Notes: generated by a model not told the origin, from the letters alone. Shown: positions 33,233-42,220, counted from the stretch's first letter. The stretch is DNA of 64,000 bases from Firmicutes bacterium UBA5201 (GCA_002412775.1 DHVT01000015.1:237906-301905), one strand, 5' to 3'. Made by a program: numbers and translations.

Positions 33233-34402
33233 ATGAAAGCGATACTGGGAGCTCAAATATTGAAACGAGATGAAATCCTTGAAAATCATGTTTTGATATT
33301 TGATGAAGCCGTTCAATCCATTGAATCGGAAGTTGATTATAAAAAAAGGTTCGAAAGCTCAACGGTTGATATCAAGGAATATCATTTTAAAGGGATATTG
33401 GTCCCTGGATTCATTGATATCCACATACATGGTTCTATGGGACACGATGTGATGGATGCAAGTGAGGAAGCGCTGCAATCTATCAGTAGCAGTATTCTGA
33501 AGTCCGGAACGACTTCTTTTTTGGCGACAACCATGACGATGTCACAGTCCGAAATCGAAGGGTCGCTAGAGGCCATCCAATTGTTTATGGAACACCAAGA
33601 AAATGAATTTTCCTTTAAAAAAGTAAACGGAGCACGATTGATCGGTGCACATCTAGAAGGTCCATTCATCAATCCGGCCTACAAAGGCGCACAAAACGAA
33701 AAACACGTTCAAAAACCGTCGAGAGACTGGATTGATCCACACATAAAAACTATAAAAATGATTACATTGGCACCCGAAATGGACGAAGGTTTCAAATTCA
33801 CAAAATCACTGAAAGATACGGATATTGTGTTGGCCATCGGTCACTCGGGATGTGATTATGAAACGGCATTGGAGGCTTTCGATGAAGGTTTCCATCATAT
33901 CACCCATTGCTTCAACGCAATGACAGGTCTTCATCATAGAAGACCTGGTGTGGTTGGCGCAGCGCTTACAAAACCGTTCACACTGGATATTATCGCAGAT
34001 GGGATCCACATCCATCCAGACTTCATGGGACCCTTTGCAAAACTAAAGGGCATACAGCAGACGATATTGATCACTGATGCCATGAGAGCCGCAATGATGC
34101 CAGAAGGAGAGTATTCTTTAGGTGGGCAAAATGTAATTGTCAAAGAGGGTTGTTGCAGACTTGATGATGGCACTTTGGCAGGTAGTGTGTTAAGCATGGA
34201 TCAAGCCTTGAGAAATTTACTTGAGAAGTCCGATTTAAACATCTACGAAATTATTCGAATGTTAAGTGAAAATCCCGCCAGACGTCTTGGATTGTTTTCT
34301 GAAATTGGCAGTTTGGAAGTTGGAAAAAAAGCTGACATTGTTCTTCTGGATGAAAGTTATCAGATCGCTAGAGTATTTGTAAATGGAGAATTGACAGATT
34401 GA
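33233..34402 (+). CDS. nagA: N-acetylglucosamine-6-phosphate deacetylase
   Basis: A 389-residue amidohydrolase: metal-site FIDIHIHGSMGHDVMD, GAHLEGPFINPAYKGAQ, TLAPEMD, AIGHSGCDYETALEAFDEG, ITHCFNAMTGLHHRRPGVVG, IADGIHIHP and catalytic Asp in ILITDAMRAA. It removes acetate from GlcNAc-6-P to give glucosamine-6-P (EC 3.5.1.25). It follows yhcH by 18 bases. Confidence 0.95.
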   Translation: MKAILGAQILKRDEILENHVLIFDEAVQSIESEVDYKKRFESSTVDIKEYHFKGILVPGFIDIHIHGSMGHDVMDASEEALQSISSSILKSGTTSFLATTMTMSQSEIEGSLEAIQLFMEHQENEFSFKKVNGARLIGAHLEGPFINPAYKGAQNEKHVQKPSRDWIDPHIKTIKMITLAPEMDEGFKFTKSLKDTDIVLAIGHSGCDYETALEAFDEGFHHITHCFNAMTGLHHRRPGVVGAALTKPFTLDIIADGIHIHPDFMGPFAKLKGIQQTILITDAMRAAMMPEGEYSLGGQNVIVKEGCCRLDDGTLAGSVLSMDQALRNLLEKSDLNIYEIIRMLSENPARRLGLFSEIGSLEVGKKADIVLLDESYQIARVFVNGELTD

Positions 34403-34420
34403 CAGATTGCGGAGGCTTTA

Positions 34421-35161
34421 ATGAATCTTATAATAGTCAAAAATTATGAGGAGATGAGTGTCAAGGCAGCACATCTTTTCGTCGCTCAACTCATCAACAA
34501 ACCAGACAGTGTGCTTGGTTTGGCAACCGGTTCGACACCGGTCGGGATATATGAGCAATTGATCAAATTTTACAATGAGGGCATCATTTCATTTAAGTCT
34601 GCGAAAGCTTTTAACTTGGATGAATACGTAGGCATTCCGAAGGATCACCCTCAAAGTTATTGGAATTTCATGCAAACCATTTTTTTTTCCAAGGTGGATT
34701 TACCAGATTCAAATCAATTCATACCATCCGGTATGTCTATAGATCCGGTTCTTGAGGCATCAAATTATGACAAGGCTATTGAAATGTCCGGTGGAATTGA
34801 TTTGCAAGTGCTTGGAATTGGAAGAAACGGGCATATCGGTTTCAATGAACCAAATTTGCAGTTTGAAACCAAAACCCATGTGGTTGAACTGGATGAACAA
34901 ACGATACTGGACAATTCCAGATTCTTCGAAGATGTATCATCAGTGCCTAAAACTGCAATCAGTATGGGAATCAAAACCATCATGCAGTCCAAACAGATCA
35001 TTCTGTTGGCATCAGGCATAGAAAAAAGCGATGCGATCCATAAAATGTTACATGGTAGCATCACCCCTGATTTACCTGCTTCAGTGCTTCAATTGCATCC
35101 CAATGTCACTGCAATAATCGATCGGGAAGCCGCATCAAAATTGGATATCTCAGAATACTAG
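34421..35161 (+). CDS. nagB: Glucosamine-6-phosphate deaminase
   Basis: A 246-residue isomerase/deaminase with LGLATGSTPVGIYEQL, FNLDEYVGIPKDHPQSY (catalytic Asp), LGIGRNGHIGFNEP (catalytic His/Glu) and TAISMGIKTIM. It converts glucosamine-6-P to fructose-6-P and ammonia (EC 3.5.99.6). It ends the sialic acid pathway and the operon. Confidence 0.96.
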   Translation: MNLIIVKNYEEMSVKAAHLFVAQLINKPDSVLGLATGSTPVGIYEQLIKFYNEGIISFKSAKAFNLDEYVGIPKDHPQSYWNFMQTIFFSKVDLPDSNQFIPSGMSIDPVLEASNYDKAIEMSGGIDLQVLGIGRNGHIGFNEPNLQFETKTHVVELDEQTILDNSRFFEDVSSVPKTAISMGIKTIMQSKQIILLASGIEKSDAIHKMLHGSITPDLPASVLQLHPNVTAIIDREAASKLDISEY

Positions 35162-35214
35162 AACCGCCTTGGCGGTACCACCGTTGTGGTACCGGGTACC
35201 CAAACGGCGGTTAA
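35162..35214 (+). terminator. Large GC-rich hairpin after nagB
   Basis: AACCGCC (35162) pairs with GGCGGTT (35206-35212), enclosing CGGTACCAC / GTGGTACCG with loop CGTT. Three GGTACC copies occur within 30 bases. No T run follows, so it may terminate weakly or protect the 3' end of the operon mRNA. I see nothing else definite in 35215-35404 except the chemoreceptor's leader. Confidence 0.6.
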
Positions 35215-35404
35215 TTAAAACTCATCTCTTTTTAATGGTTACGCTCCCTATGGCAACACAAACATATTTCGATTTTAACCCGCAAGTGCAAGCATATGAT
35301 TGAACTTAATTAATTTTGGGTACTTCTAATAACATTCACAATTCACATGTTACAACAACTGTTTTGTTGTCCTTATTCGTCGGGTGTTAATTGGAGGTGT
35401 AATC

Positions 35405-37150
35405 ATGAAAAGTATTAAAGTAAAAACCATTGTTTACATTCTAAGCTTAGTAATTGTTGCTACCCTTGCAGTCGCTATTGGAGGCTACATAACAGGAAAT
35501 CAGACTACACAGCAGGTTTCGGAGCGGATTCTCGAAGATTACCTCGTCAGTTCAGGCAATGCCTTTGAAGATTACATCGAAGATGCTTTTGGCACTCTAA
35601 ATCTCAGCAGTGACGGAACACTTTTGGATGAACAAGGGACGTCCATAGCCAACCGTTACGAAGCAATAGATCGGTTCAGGTCCAGTACCAATGTGGAAGC
35701 CACTATTTTCAGGCGCACGGAAACGGATTTTGAACGAATTATCACCAGTATTACCAATGAGCAGGGAGAACGAGCCATAGGCACTCTATTGGGAAGTGAA
35801 GGTGCAGTTTATGCATCCATTCTTGCTGGTGAAGAGTTTTTGGGCGAAGCCAATATTTTGGGAGTTCCCTACCGTACCCGATATACGCCTGTATTTGATA
35901 ATAATCGACAGGTGATTGGTATCCTGTTTATCGGAATTCCTGTTGATCAAGTGGAGACGATTCTATCTCAAGGTCAGGCTTCATCCATCCGCAATTTGGC
36001 TCTGATCTCGATGGTTATCATTGCTATAGCTGTAGCTATTGGGTATTGGATTGGTAGCGGTATAGCTTCTCCTATCATTGAGCTACAAAAAGTCATAGAC
36101 CGATTGGCTAATTACGATTTGCGTTTCGATGAGAACAGTAAAGCTATCCACTTCATGAAGCGTGGTGATGAAATTGGCCGCATCACAGAAGCGCTGGTAA
36201 CCATGCAGCAGAATTTGACACAACTGATTAAAAAAATATATGACGAATCCGACCAAGTGGCTTCGTCCGCAGAGGAACTCACTTCCACTAGCCAACAGTC
36301 GGCAACAGCCGCAGGAGAAGTTGCTAAAACCATTGAACAGATTGCTACAGGCGCCACTGATCAAGCCAAAGAAACGGAAATCGGTGCTGTCAGTGCCAAT
36401 GAGCTTGGAAAGACCATTGAAAAAGAACAGGCGATGATGGTTGAACTCAACGCCGCAGTGATTAAGGTTGATCAACTGAAAAATGAAGGACTGGAAACCA
36501 TGAAAGAACTTGTTGAGAAAACAGATCAAAGCAGTCAGGCGTCTGGTGAGGTTCAACAAGTAATTCAGGAAACCAGTATCAGTGCAGCTAAAATTGATAC
36601 TGCAAGCACTATGATCAAAAGCATTGCGGAACAGACCAATCTTCTGGCGTTGAATGCCGCCATTGAAGCGGCTCGAGCAGGAGAAGCAGGAAGAGGATTC
36701 GCTGTAGTGGCGGATGAGATCAGAAAGTTGGCAGAACAGTCCAACCGCTTTACTGATGAAATAGCTGTAGTCATTGATGAACTGAATACCAAAGTGAGCC
36801 AAGCTGTGAAAACCATGGAGACGGTGGGTAAGATTGTAGTGAATCAGACGGAGAGTGTTCATCAGACCAGCAACAAGTTTGAAGGAATTACCAAGGCAAT
36901 TGACAACATGAAAACAATCCTGAGGGATTTGAACATATCCGGTCGGGATATGGAAGAAAAGAAAGAGGCAATTATAAGGGTTCTTGAAAACCTGTCAGCC
37001 ATTTCAGAAGAAAATGCTGCGGGAACTGAGCAAGCCTCTGCTTCAGTGGAAGAGCAAACGGCGGCCATGGACGAAATCGCCAATACCAGCGAAGAATTAG
37101 CCAAACTTGCACAAGAAATGCAGGTAGCCGTATCTCAATTTAAGTTGTAA
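35405..37150 (+). CDS. Methyl-accepting chemotaxis protein with extracytoplasmic Cache domain
   Basis: A 581-residue receptor. Helix 1 spans about 8-30, an extracellular Cache-type domain about 35-195 (GTLLGSEGAVYASILAGEEF; NRQVIGILFIGIP), helix 2 about 200-222, then a HAMP domain and the signalling coiled coil. The hairpin tip is EQTNLLALNAAIEAARAGEA, followed by GRGFAVVADEIRKLAEQS. It binds a ligand outside and controls CheA. ATG 35405 has GGAGGTG. It follows the sialic acid operon but has its own leader, so a link to sialic acid is only a possibility. Confidence 0.93.
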   Translation: MKSIKVKTIVYILSLVIVATLAVAIGGYITGNQTTQQVSERILEDYLVSSGNAFEDYIEDAFGTLNLSSDGTLLDEQGTSIANRYEAIDRFRSSTNVEATIFRRTETDFERIITSITNEQGERAIGTLLGSEGAVYASILAGEEFLGEANILGVPYRTRYTPVFDNNRQVIGILFIGIPVDQVETILSQGQASSIRNLALISMVIIAIAVAIGYWIGSGIASPIIELQKVIDRLANYDLRFDENSKAIHFMKRGDEIGRITEALVTMQQNLTQLIKKIYDESDQVASSAEELTSTSQQSATAAGEVAKTIEQIATGATDQAKETEIGAVSANELGKTIEKEQAMMVELNAAVIKVDQLKNEGLETMKELVEKTDQSSQASGEVQQVIQETSISAAKIDTASTMIKSIAEQTNLLALNAAIEAARAGEAGRGFAVVADEIRKLAEQSNRFTDEIAVVIDELNTKVSQAVKTMETVGKIVVNQTESVHQTSNKFEGITKAIDNMKTILRDLNISGRDMEEKKEAIIRVLENLSAISEENAAGTEQASASVEEQTAAMDEIANTSEELAKLAQEMQVAVSQFKL

Positions 37151-37163
37151 TCCATAATTATTC

Positions 37164-37192
37164 TTGCACTTTTCCATAACCTACTGTATAAT
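37164..37192 (+). promoter_or_regulatory. Promoter of the trpB T-box leader
   Basis: TTGCAC (37164-37169), 17-base spacer, TATAAT (37187-37192). Confidence 0.7.
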
Positions 37193-37198
37193 TCAGAA

Positions 37199-37480
37199 TA
37201 ACTTCATAGTAAAGCGTTGAAAGAGAAGAGTAGATGAACAGAACATTTTCAGAGAGTTGACCGGTGGTGGGAGGTTGACAGTGTGAAATTCATTGAATGG
37301 GCTCTTGAGTGGGATCCGAAATTGATAGTAGGTGACACGGGCTTCTCCCGTTATAGAGATAGAATATCGGTATTTTATACCCGTATTTGATTTGAGAAAT
37401 GGTATTTTGACCATTACCAAGAGGTGGCACCGCGAGCAATCGCCCTCTACATGTTTAATGCATGTAGAGGGCGTTTTTTA
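37199..37480 (+). promoter_or_regulatory. Tryptophan T-box riboswitch with terminator
   Basis: Stem I begins with GAAAGAGAAGAGTAGATGAA, and the specifier region reads TTGAATGGGCTC with TGG (37298-37300), a Trp codon. The conserved T-box GAGGTGGCACCGCG is at 37421-37434. It is followed by a 13-bp terminator stem CGCCCTCTACATG / CATGTAGAGGGCG (37441-37473) and six T residues. Uncharged tRNA-Trp binding should favour the antiterminator and switch on trpB. This explains the 435-base gap before trpB. Confidence 0.93.
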
Positions 37481-37585
37481 TTTGATTTTTTTAGGAAAGG
37501 AGGGCTGGATATGTGGCACAAATGAACTTTATCGCTCAAACAGATTTCAACAAAAAACTACGAAACTATTAAAAAGGAGATTATT

Positions 37586-38812
37586 ATGATGACACAAACT
37601 TATACCGGTAATGGCAAATTTGGCACGTATGGTGGCCGCTTCGTTCCCAGCGCACTTGAATCCTCACTCAAAGAGGTCGAAGAAGCATTTTTTCAATATA
37701 TTGAAGACCCTGATTTTCTATGCGAACTAAAAGCCCTACAAAAAGATTATGTAGGGCGTTCCAATCCGTTGACTTATGCAAAAAACCTCAGTGAAACCCT
37801 TGGGGGTGCAAAACTTTATTTGAAACGTGAAGACCTTAATCATACAGGTGCTCATAAAATCAACAACTGCATCGGTCAAGTATTGCTTGCAAAACGGATG
37901 GGCAAATCACGAATCATCGCTGAAACCGGCGCTGGACAACATGGTGTTGCAACTGCCACTGTTTGTGCCTTATTTGGAATGTCATGTACCATTTACATGG
38001 GAAGTGAAGACATGTCTAGACAAAGTCTGAACGTATTTCGAATGAAGATCCTTGGAGCTAAGGTTATCCCAGCTACCCAAGGAAGAAAAACACTCAAAGA
38101 TGCCGTAGACGCCGCTTTGAACGATTATATCGAGAATTCGGAATCCACCTATTACTTGCTTGGTTCTGCTGTTGGCCCTCACCCTTATCCTTTGATGGTA
38201 AGGACATTCCAAAGTGTTATTGGGAAGGAAGCGAGGGCTCAAATTCTAGAGAAAGAAGGTCGTTTACCCGATTATATAATAGCTTGTGTCGGTGGTGGGA
38301 GCAACGCAATCGGACTATTTCACCCATTTTATGAAGATCAGACTGTAAAGATCATTGGTGTTGAACCAGCTGGAAAGGGTCTTGAATCTGGTGAGCACGC
38401 CGCGTCTCTTACACTTGGTAAAAGGGGTATTATTCATGGCTTTGAGTGTTATACCTTACAAGATGAAAACGGTGAGCCACTGCCTGTACACTCCATCGCC
38501 GCAGGACTGGATTATCCAGGTGTTGGTCCTGAACACTGCGCATACAAAGACAGTGGCCGAGCTGAATACTGTTCCATTACAGACTCAGAAGCACTCGACG
38601 CATTTTTTACACTCAGCAAAACTGAAGGCATCATTCCAGCACTGGAAAGCGCGCATGCAGTAGCTTATGCTGTAAAACTTGCAAAGACACTCCCAAAAGA
38701 CAAAATAATGATCATAAACATTTCTGGTCGAGGTGACAAAGACGTTGAGCAAGTACAAAATATGTTGATCAAAAAAAATCCCGCTACTGCAAAAGAAGTG
38801 TATGGATTTTAG
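37586..38812 (+). CDS. trpB: Tryptophan synthase beta chain
   Basis: A 408-residue PLP enzyme of the TrpB1 type: GTYGGRFVPSALESSL at the N-terminus, PLP-lysine K91 in NHTGAHKINN, AETGAGQHGVATAT, the phosphate loop CVGGGSNAIG and the C-terminal INISGRGDKDV. It joins indole and serine to make tryptophan. No trpA or other trp genes adjoin it in this window. It is an orphan under T-box control and may salvage indole. Confidence 0.96.
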   Translation: MMTQTYTGNGKFGTYGGRFVPSALESSLKEVEEAFFQYIEDPDFLCELKALQKDYVGRSNPLTYAKNLSETLGGAKLYLKREDLNHTGAHKINNCIGQVLLAKRMGKSRIIAETGAGQHGVATATVCALFGMSCTIYMGSEDMSRQSLNVFRMKILGAKVIPATQGRKTLKDAVDAALNDYIENSESTYYLLGSAVGPHPYPLMVRTFQSVIGKEARAQILEKEGRLPDYIIACVGGGSNAIGLFHPFYEDQTVKIIGVEPAGKGLESGEHAASLTLGKRGIIHGFECYTLQDENGEPLPVHSIAAGLDYPGVGPEHCAYKDSGRAEYCSITDSEALDAFFTLSKTEGIIPALESAHAVAYAVKLAKTLPKDKIMIINISGRGDKDVEQVQNMLIKKNPATAKEVYGF

Positions 38813-38831
38813 AGTGTAGGGTGTTCAAAGT

Positions 38832-39689
38832 CTATTTCGCTTTAAGTGGGAACAGAGGAACTGTAGCATTTGCAATGGAAACCAACTCTTCTAGATCATT
38901 TTCGCTGAGTGGAATTTCAAATTGTTTCATAATATCAACGGCCCATCTGAACTGATGAATGTTTCCAGGAGGAATTATGACATCGACTCCTCTTGAAAAA
39001 GAATATTTGACAGCTTTACTTGCCAGTTCAAAATTGTCAATCGGATGATACCAAGCTTTTGGGTAATCAATGGCATCACTTTCCTGGTGATTACTTAACA
39101 CCATGGATTTGATTCCAATGATGCCCATTTTCTTTTCAAGAGCTTTTTTCAGTACAAAACTACCATAATCATTTTTGATCAACGACACAAAATTGAATGG
39201 GAACATGATGCTGTCAAAGTCATAGTATTCCATAAGTGCCAGTGCGGCTTCCGTTGAATGGGCAGAAAAACCAATATGCTTGATATACCCTTGTTCCTTT
39301 GCTTTGACATATGTTTCAAAAGAACCATTTGGTCCGAACGTTTTTTCGACGTCTGCAAGGTTATAAACTGCATGCAATTGGTATAAATCAAAATAGTCCG
39401 TCTTAAGATTCTTAAGTGACTTCTCAAGTAATGCTTGCGATCCTTTACGTGTGCGGTCTTCAGTCTTACAAGCCAAAAATATGTCTTTTCGCTTTCCAAG
39501 TAGCGCTGGACCCAAACGTTCTTCAGCATCTGAATAAGTCGGAGCCACATCAAAATAATTTACCCCGGCGTCAATCGCCTCAGCAACATAATTATTGGCA
39601 TCCGTTTGGTTTTCATTGGAAACGATAACACCTCCGAACGCCACTTTCGAAAGGGTGTAATCGAGTTTTTCAATTTTAACTTTTTGCAT
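38832..39689 (-). CDS. Aldo/keto reductase
   Basis: A 285-residue AKR barrel: AGVNYFDVAPTYSDAEERLG (catalytic Asp/Tyr), FLACKTEDRTRKG (catalytic Lys), YQLHAV (catalytic His) and KHIGFSAHS. It reduces carbonyls with NAD(P)H; the substrate cannot be predicted. It is divergent from a second AKR gene. The C-terminus lacks the Cys cluster found in ferredoxin-like AKR fusions. Confidence 0.9.
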   Translation of the reverse strand: MQKVKIEKLDYTLSKVAFGGVIVSNENQTDANNYVAEAIDAGVNYFDVAPTYSDAEERLGPALLGKRKDIFLACKTEDRTRKGSQALLEKSLKNLKTDYFDLYQLHAVYNLADVEKTFGPNGSFETYVKAKEQGYIKHIGFSAHSTEAALALMEYYDFDSIMFPFNFVSLIKNDYGSFVLKKALEKKMGIIGIKSMVLSNHQESDAIDYPKAWYHPIDNFELASKAVKYSFSRGVDVIIPPGNIHQFRWAVDIMKQFEIPLSENDLEELVSIANATVPLFPLKAK

Positions 39690-39784
39690 GATAGGAACTC
39701 CTTATAGAATATAGTTGAGGGTTATTGGTAGACATATGACCTATATACCCAGTTTTGAGTGTTAAGACAAACAAATTGTAAAAG

Positions 39785-39793
39785 TGCTATAAT
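39785..39793 (+). promoter_or_regulatory. Extended -10 promoter for the second aldo/keto reductase
   Basis: TGCTATAAT at 39785-39793 has no clear -35 at 17 bases, as is common for extended -10 promoters. Confidence 0.5.
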
Positions 39794-39832
39794 GAAATAA
39801 GTGAATTAAACCAAAATAGAAAGGATACAACT

Positions 39833-40777
39833 ATGAAATATAACCCATATACCAAATCAGGTCCAAAAGTTTCTGAAATTGGCTTCGGCGCATGGCAATT
39901 AGGCAATGCATCTTCTTGGTCTCCCATGAGTGATTCAGAAGCCATTTATTTAGTTCATAAAGCTATTGACGAAGGCATCAATTTTTTTGATACTGCACCC
40001 AATTATGCTTCGGGAAATAGTGAGCGTTTACTTGGAGAAGCTATTGCCACAAAGGACCGCAGCAAATTGGTCATCAACACCAAATTTGGCCATGATGCAA
40101 AAGATAGCCATACTGATTTTAGTTCCAGTCGTATTCGATCTTCTTTGGAAGGAAGCTTAAGAAGACTCAAGACAGACTATGTGGATTCCATTATACTCCA
40201 TAGTCCTGAACGTAAATATTTAAATGATCGAGACAATGACCATTATGAGATTTTTGAAACATTAAAAAAAGAAGGTAAAATACTTGCTTATGGTGCTTCT
40301 CTTGATCATAGTTCTGATATGATCGAGCTAATTGAAAACACCAAAAGTACAGTTATTGCAGCATTTTTCAATATACTACACCAAGATTCCAGAAAAGCTT
40401 TCGAACTGGCTCTCAAAAAGGATGTTCGCATAATCGCTAAGATCCCTCTGGATTCAGGTTGGCTTTCAGGAAAATACAATCAGAACAGTTCGTTTACGGG
40501 CATTAGAAGCAGATGGTCCAAAGCAGATATCATAAACCGAGCTCATCTAATAGATGAACTTAGGGCATTACCAGCCGAAAATCAAACTATGTCCCAAATG
40601 GCCATTGCATTCTGTGCTTCCTATCCTGCAATAGCCACTGTAATTCCTGGATGTGTGAACACGGACCAATTAACGATGAACATCAACAGCGTTCAGATCC
40701 CTATGGATGAAATATCAATCAAAAGATTGGAATCTTTTTATGAAAACAAAGTTCGTGATCTAAATTTGCCTTGGTGA
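39833..40777 (+). CDS. Aldo/keto reductase
   Basis: A 314-residue AKR: IGFGAWQLGNASSWSPM, EGINFFDTAPNYASGNSERL (Asp/Tyr), VINTKFGHD (Lys), IILHSPE (His). The C-terminal cofactor segment is ATVIPGCVNTDQL. It probably acts on a sugar-like or small carbonyl substrate; unproven. It ends just before an IS605-type element that may have separated it from the next genes. Confidence 0.9.
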   Translation: MKYNPYTKSGPKVSEIGFGAWQLGNASSWSPMSDSEAIYLVHKAIDEGINFFDTAPNYASGNSERLLGEAIATKDRSKLVINTKFGHDAKDSHTDFSSSRIRSSLEGSLRRLKTDYVDSIILHSPERKYLNDRDNDHYEIFETLKKEGKILAYGASLDHSSDMIELIENTKSTVIAAFFNILHQDSRKAFELALKKDVRIIAKIPLDSGWLSGKYNQNSSFTGIRSRWSKADIINRAHLIDELRALPAENQTMSQMAIAFCASYPAIATVIPGCVNTDQLTMNINSVQIPMDEISIKRLESFYENKVRDLNLPW

Positions 40778-40885
40778 TTCAGAATTATAACTGGCACCAT
40801 ACAGTTTTTTGGCTGGGATTTTATCATCACTAGAAAGAATACTCCTTCCTCTTAGGTGGGAGATGAATTGCCTGTTTTTAAAAAA

Positions 40886-40899
40886 AGAACACTTGTTCG
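40886..40899. promoter_or_regulatory. LexA-like box over the tnpB promoter
   Basis: AGAACACTTGTTCG contains GAAC-N4-GTTC. Its 12-base core is identical to the box ahead of the Y-family polymerase. It covers the -35 (TTGTTC 40893-40898) of a promoter with TATACT at 40916-40921 (17-base spacer). Confidence 0.5.
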
Positions 40900-40942
40900 A
40901 CTTTGTGTGTTGTGATATACTATTTGTAAGGGGTTGATTCAT

Positions 40943-42040
40943 ATGCACAGAGCCTACAAATATAGAATATATCCAACAATTGAGCAAGCTGAACTGATCA
41001 ATAAAAACATCGGCTGTAGCAGGTTCATCTACAACCATTTTTTGGCCCTGTCAATAAGCGATAAATACCTTAGCTACAATGAGTATGCCAAAAGACTCAC
41101 AATCCTAAAGAAAGCATACCCTTTCCTGAAGGAAGTGGAATCAACTTCCCTTCAGCAAACTTTAAGAGATCTGGACAGCGCTTATTCCAGATTCTTCAAG
41201 AAGCTGGCTGGGTTTCCGAAATTCAAAGACAAGAGGTGCCCAAAACAGAGCTACCGCTCCCAAATGGTGAATGGCAATATCCAGATCAGGGAAAATCATA
41301 TCAAGCTACCAAAGCTGAGTTTTGTAAAGTTCGCAAACTCCAGAGAAGTGAAAGGCAAAATCCTAAATGTTACAATCTCAAGAACCAATACATACAAATA
41401 CTACATTTCTATCTGTGTTGACACAGAGATTGAGATGATACCAAGAGCCACGGGTGAAATCGGCATAGACTTGGGACTGAAGGATTACCTTGTAACCTCA
41501 GACGGCTTGCCGGTCCCCAACCCCAAGTACTTCAGGAAATATGAAAAACAACTTGGCAAAGCACAAAGAAGACTTTCCAAAAAGAATAAAGGTTCCAAAA
41601 ACTACAACAAAGAAAAACTGAAGGTGGCACTTCTGCATGAGAAGATCGCCCATACCAGAAGGGATTTTCTCCACAAGCTGTCCACTGCAATAGTAGCTGA
41701 AAACCAAACTATTGTTGTAGAAGGACTTAAGCCTGGAAACATGATCAAGAACAAAAGGTTATCCAAATCCATAGCAGATGCATCCTGGGGTATATTCCTC
41801 GATATGCTTGAGTACAAGTCCCTTTGGCATGATAGAAAATATATCAAGATTCATACCTTTTTCCCTAGCAGTCAGCTATGTTCCAGTTGTGGCTATCAAA
41901 ACAAAAACATGAAGAAGCTGCACATCCGGACATGGGAATGTCCCCTCTGTGGTGAATTCCATCACAGGGATGAAAATGCAGCCAAAAATATCAAGGCAGA
42001 GGGTCTAAGAGTAGCGTTTAAGACTATTGCGGATATTTAG
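40943..42040 (+). CDS. tnpB: TnpB, RNA-guided nuclease of IS605-type element
   Basis: A 365-residue TnpB with the N-terminal HRAYKYRIYPTIEQ motif and a RuvC-like catalytic triad: D176 in GEIGIDLG, E260 in IVVEGLKPGN, D343 in HHRDENAAKN. A zinc ribbon is formed by CSSCG and CPLCG. TnpB proteins are guided by an RNA from the element's right end and cut DNA next to a short target-adjacent motif. All catalytic residues are intact, so it is probably active. ATG 40943 follows AAGGGG and is preferred to TTG 40934. Confidence 0.93.
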   Translation: MHRAYKYRIYPTIEQAELINKNIGCSRFIYNHFLALSISDKYLSYNEYAKRLTILKKAYPFLKEVESTSLQQTLRDLDSAYSRFFKKLAGFPKFKDKRCPKQSYRSQMVNGNIQIRENHIKLPKLSFVKFANSREVKGKILNVTISRTNTYKYYISICVDTEIEMIPRATGEIGIDLGLKDYLVTSDGLPVPNPKYFRKYEKQLGKAQRRLSKKNKGSKNYNKEKLKVALLHEKIAHTRRDFLHKLSTAIVAENQTIVVEGLKPGNMIKNKRLSKSIADASWGIFLDMLEYKSLWHDRKYIKIHTFFPSSQLCSSCGYQNKNMKKLHIRTWECPLCGEFHHRDENAAKNIKAEGLRVAFKTIADI

Positions 42041-42168
42041 GGTACTGGAACTACCCGATATTAAGCCTGCGGAGTCCTAAATAAGACCTTGCACCAAATG
42101 AGGCACGAGACTATGAAACAGGAATCTCCCACTTCAAAAGCTATGCTTTAAGTGGTGAGAGTGTTCAA
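41990..42168 (+). ncRNA. Putative omega RNA (reRNA) of TnpB
   Basis: TnpB elements transcribe a guide RNA that overlaps the 3' end of tnpB and ends at the right end. Here the 3' region has structured sequence ending in the CACTT / AAGTG hairpin with an inner AAAGC / GCTTT stem. The guide would be the first ~16 bases after 42168. The 5' boundary is approximate. Confidence 0.5.
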
Positions 42169-42220
42169 ATGGGGTGATATTGGAAGGATGGCTGAGTAGG
42201 CCAGCGGCAAGGAGGAACAA

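Larger units (their letters stand above)
40825..42168 (+). mobile_element. IS200/IS605-type element carrying only tnpB
   Basis: A left-end hairpin (CTCC-TT-CCT / AGG-TG-GGAG, 40842-40862) precedes tnpB. A right-end hairpin (CTCCCACTT / AAGTGGTGAG, 42126-42159) follows it, and a TCAA at 42165-42168 fits an IS605-type right cleavage site. The exact left boundary is uncertain by about 15 bases. There is no tnpA, so it cannot move without a transposase in trans. Confidence 0.72.

Noticed and set aside
36083..36862. A 259-codon minus-strand open frame opposite the chemoreceptor gene
   Set aside because: It is antisense to the conserved chemoreceptor signalling domain, has a low-complexity Phe/Leu/Ser/Cys-rich translation and no ribosome site.
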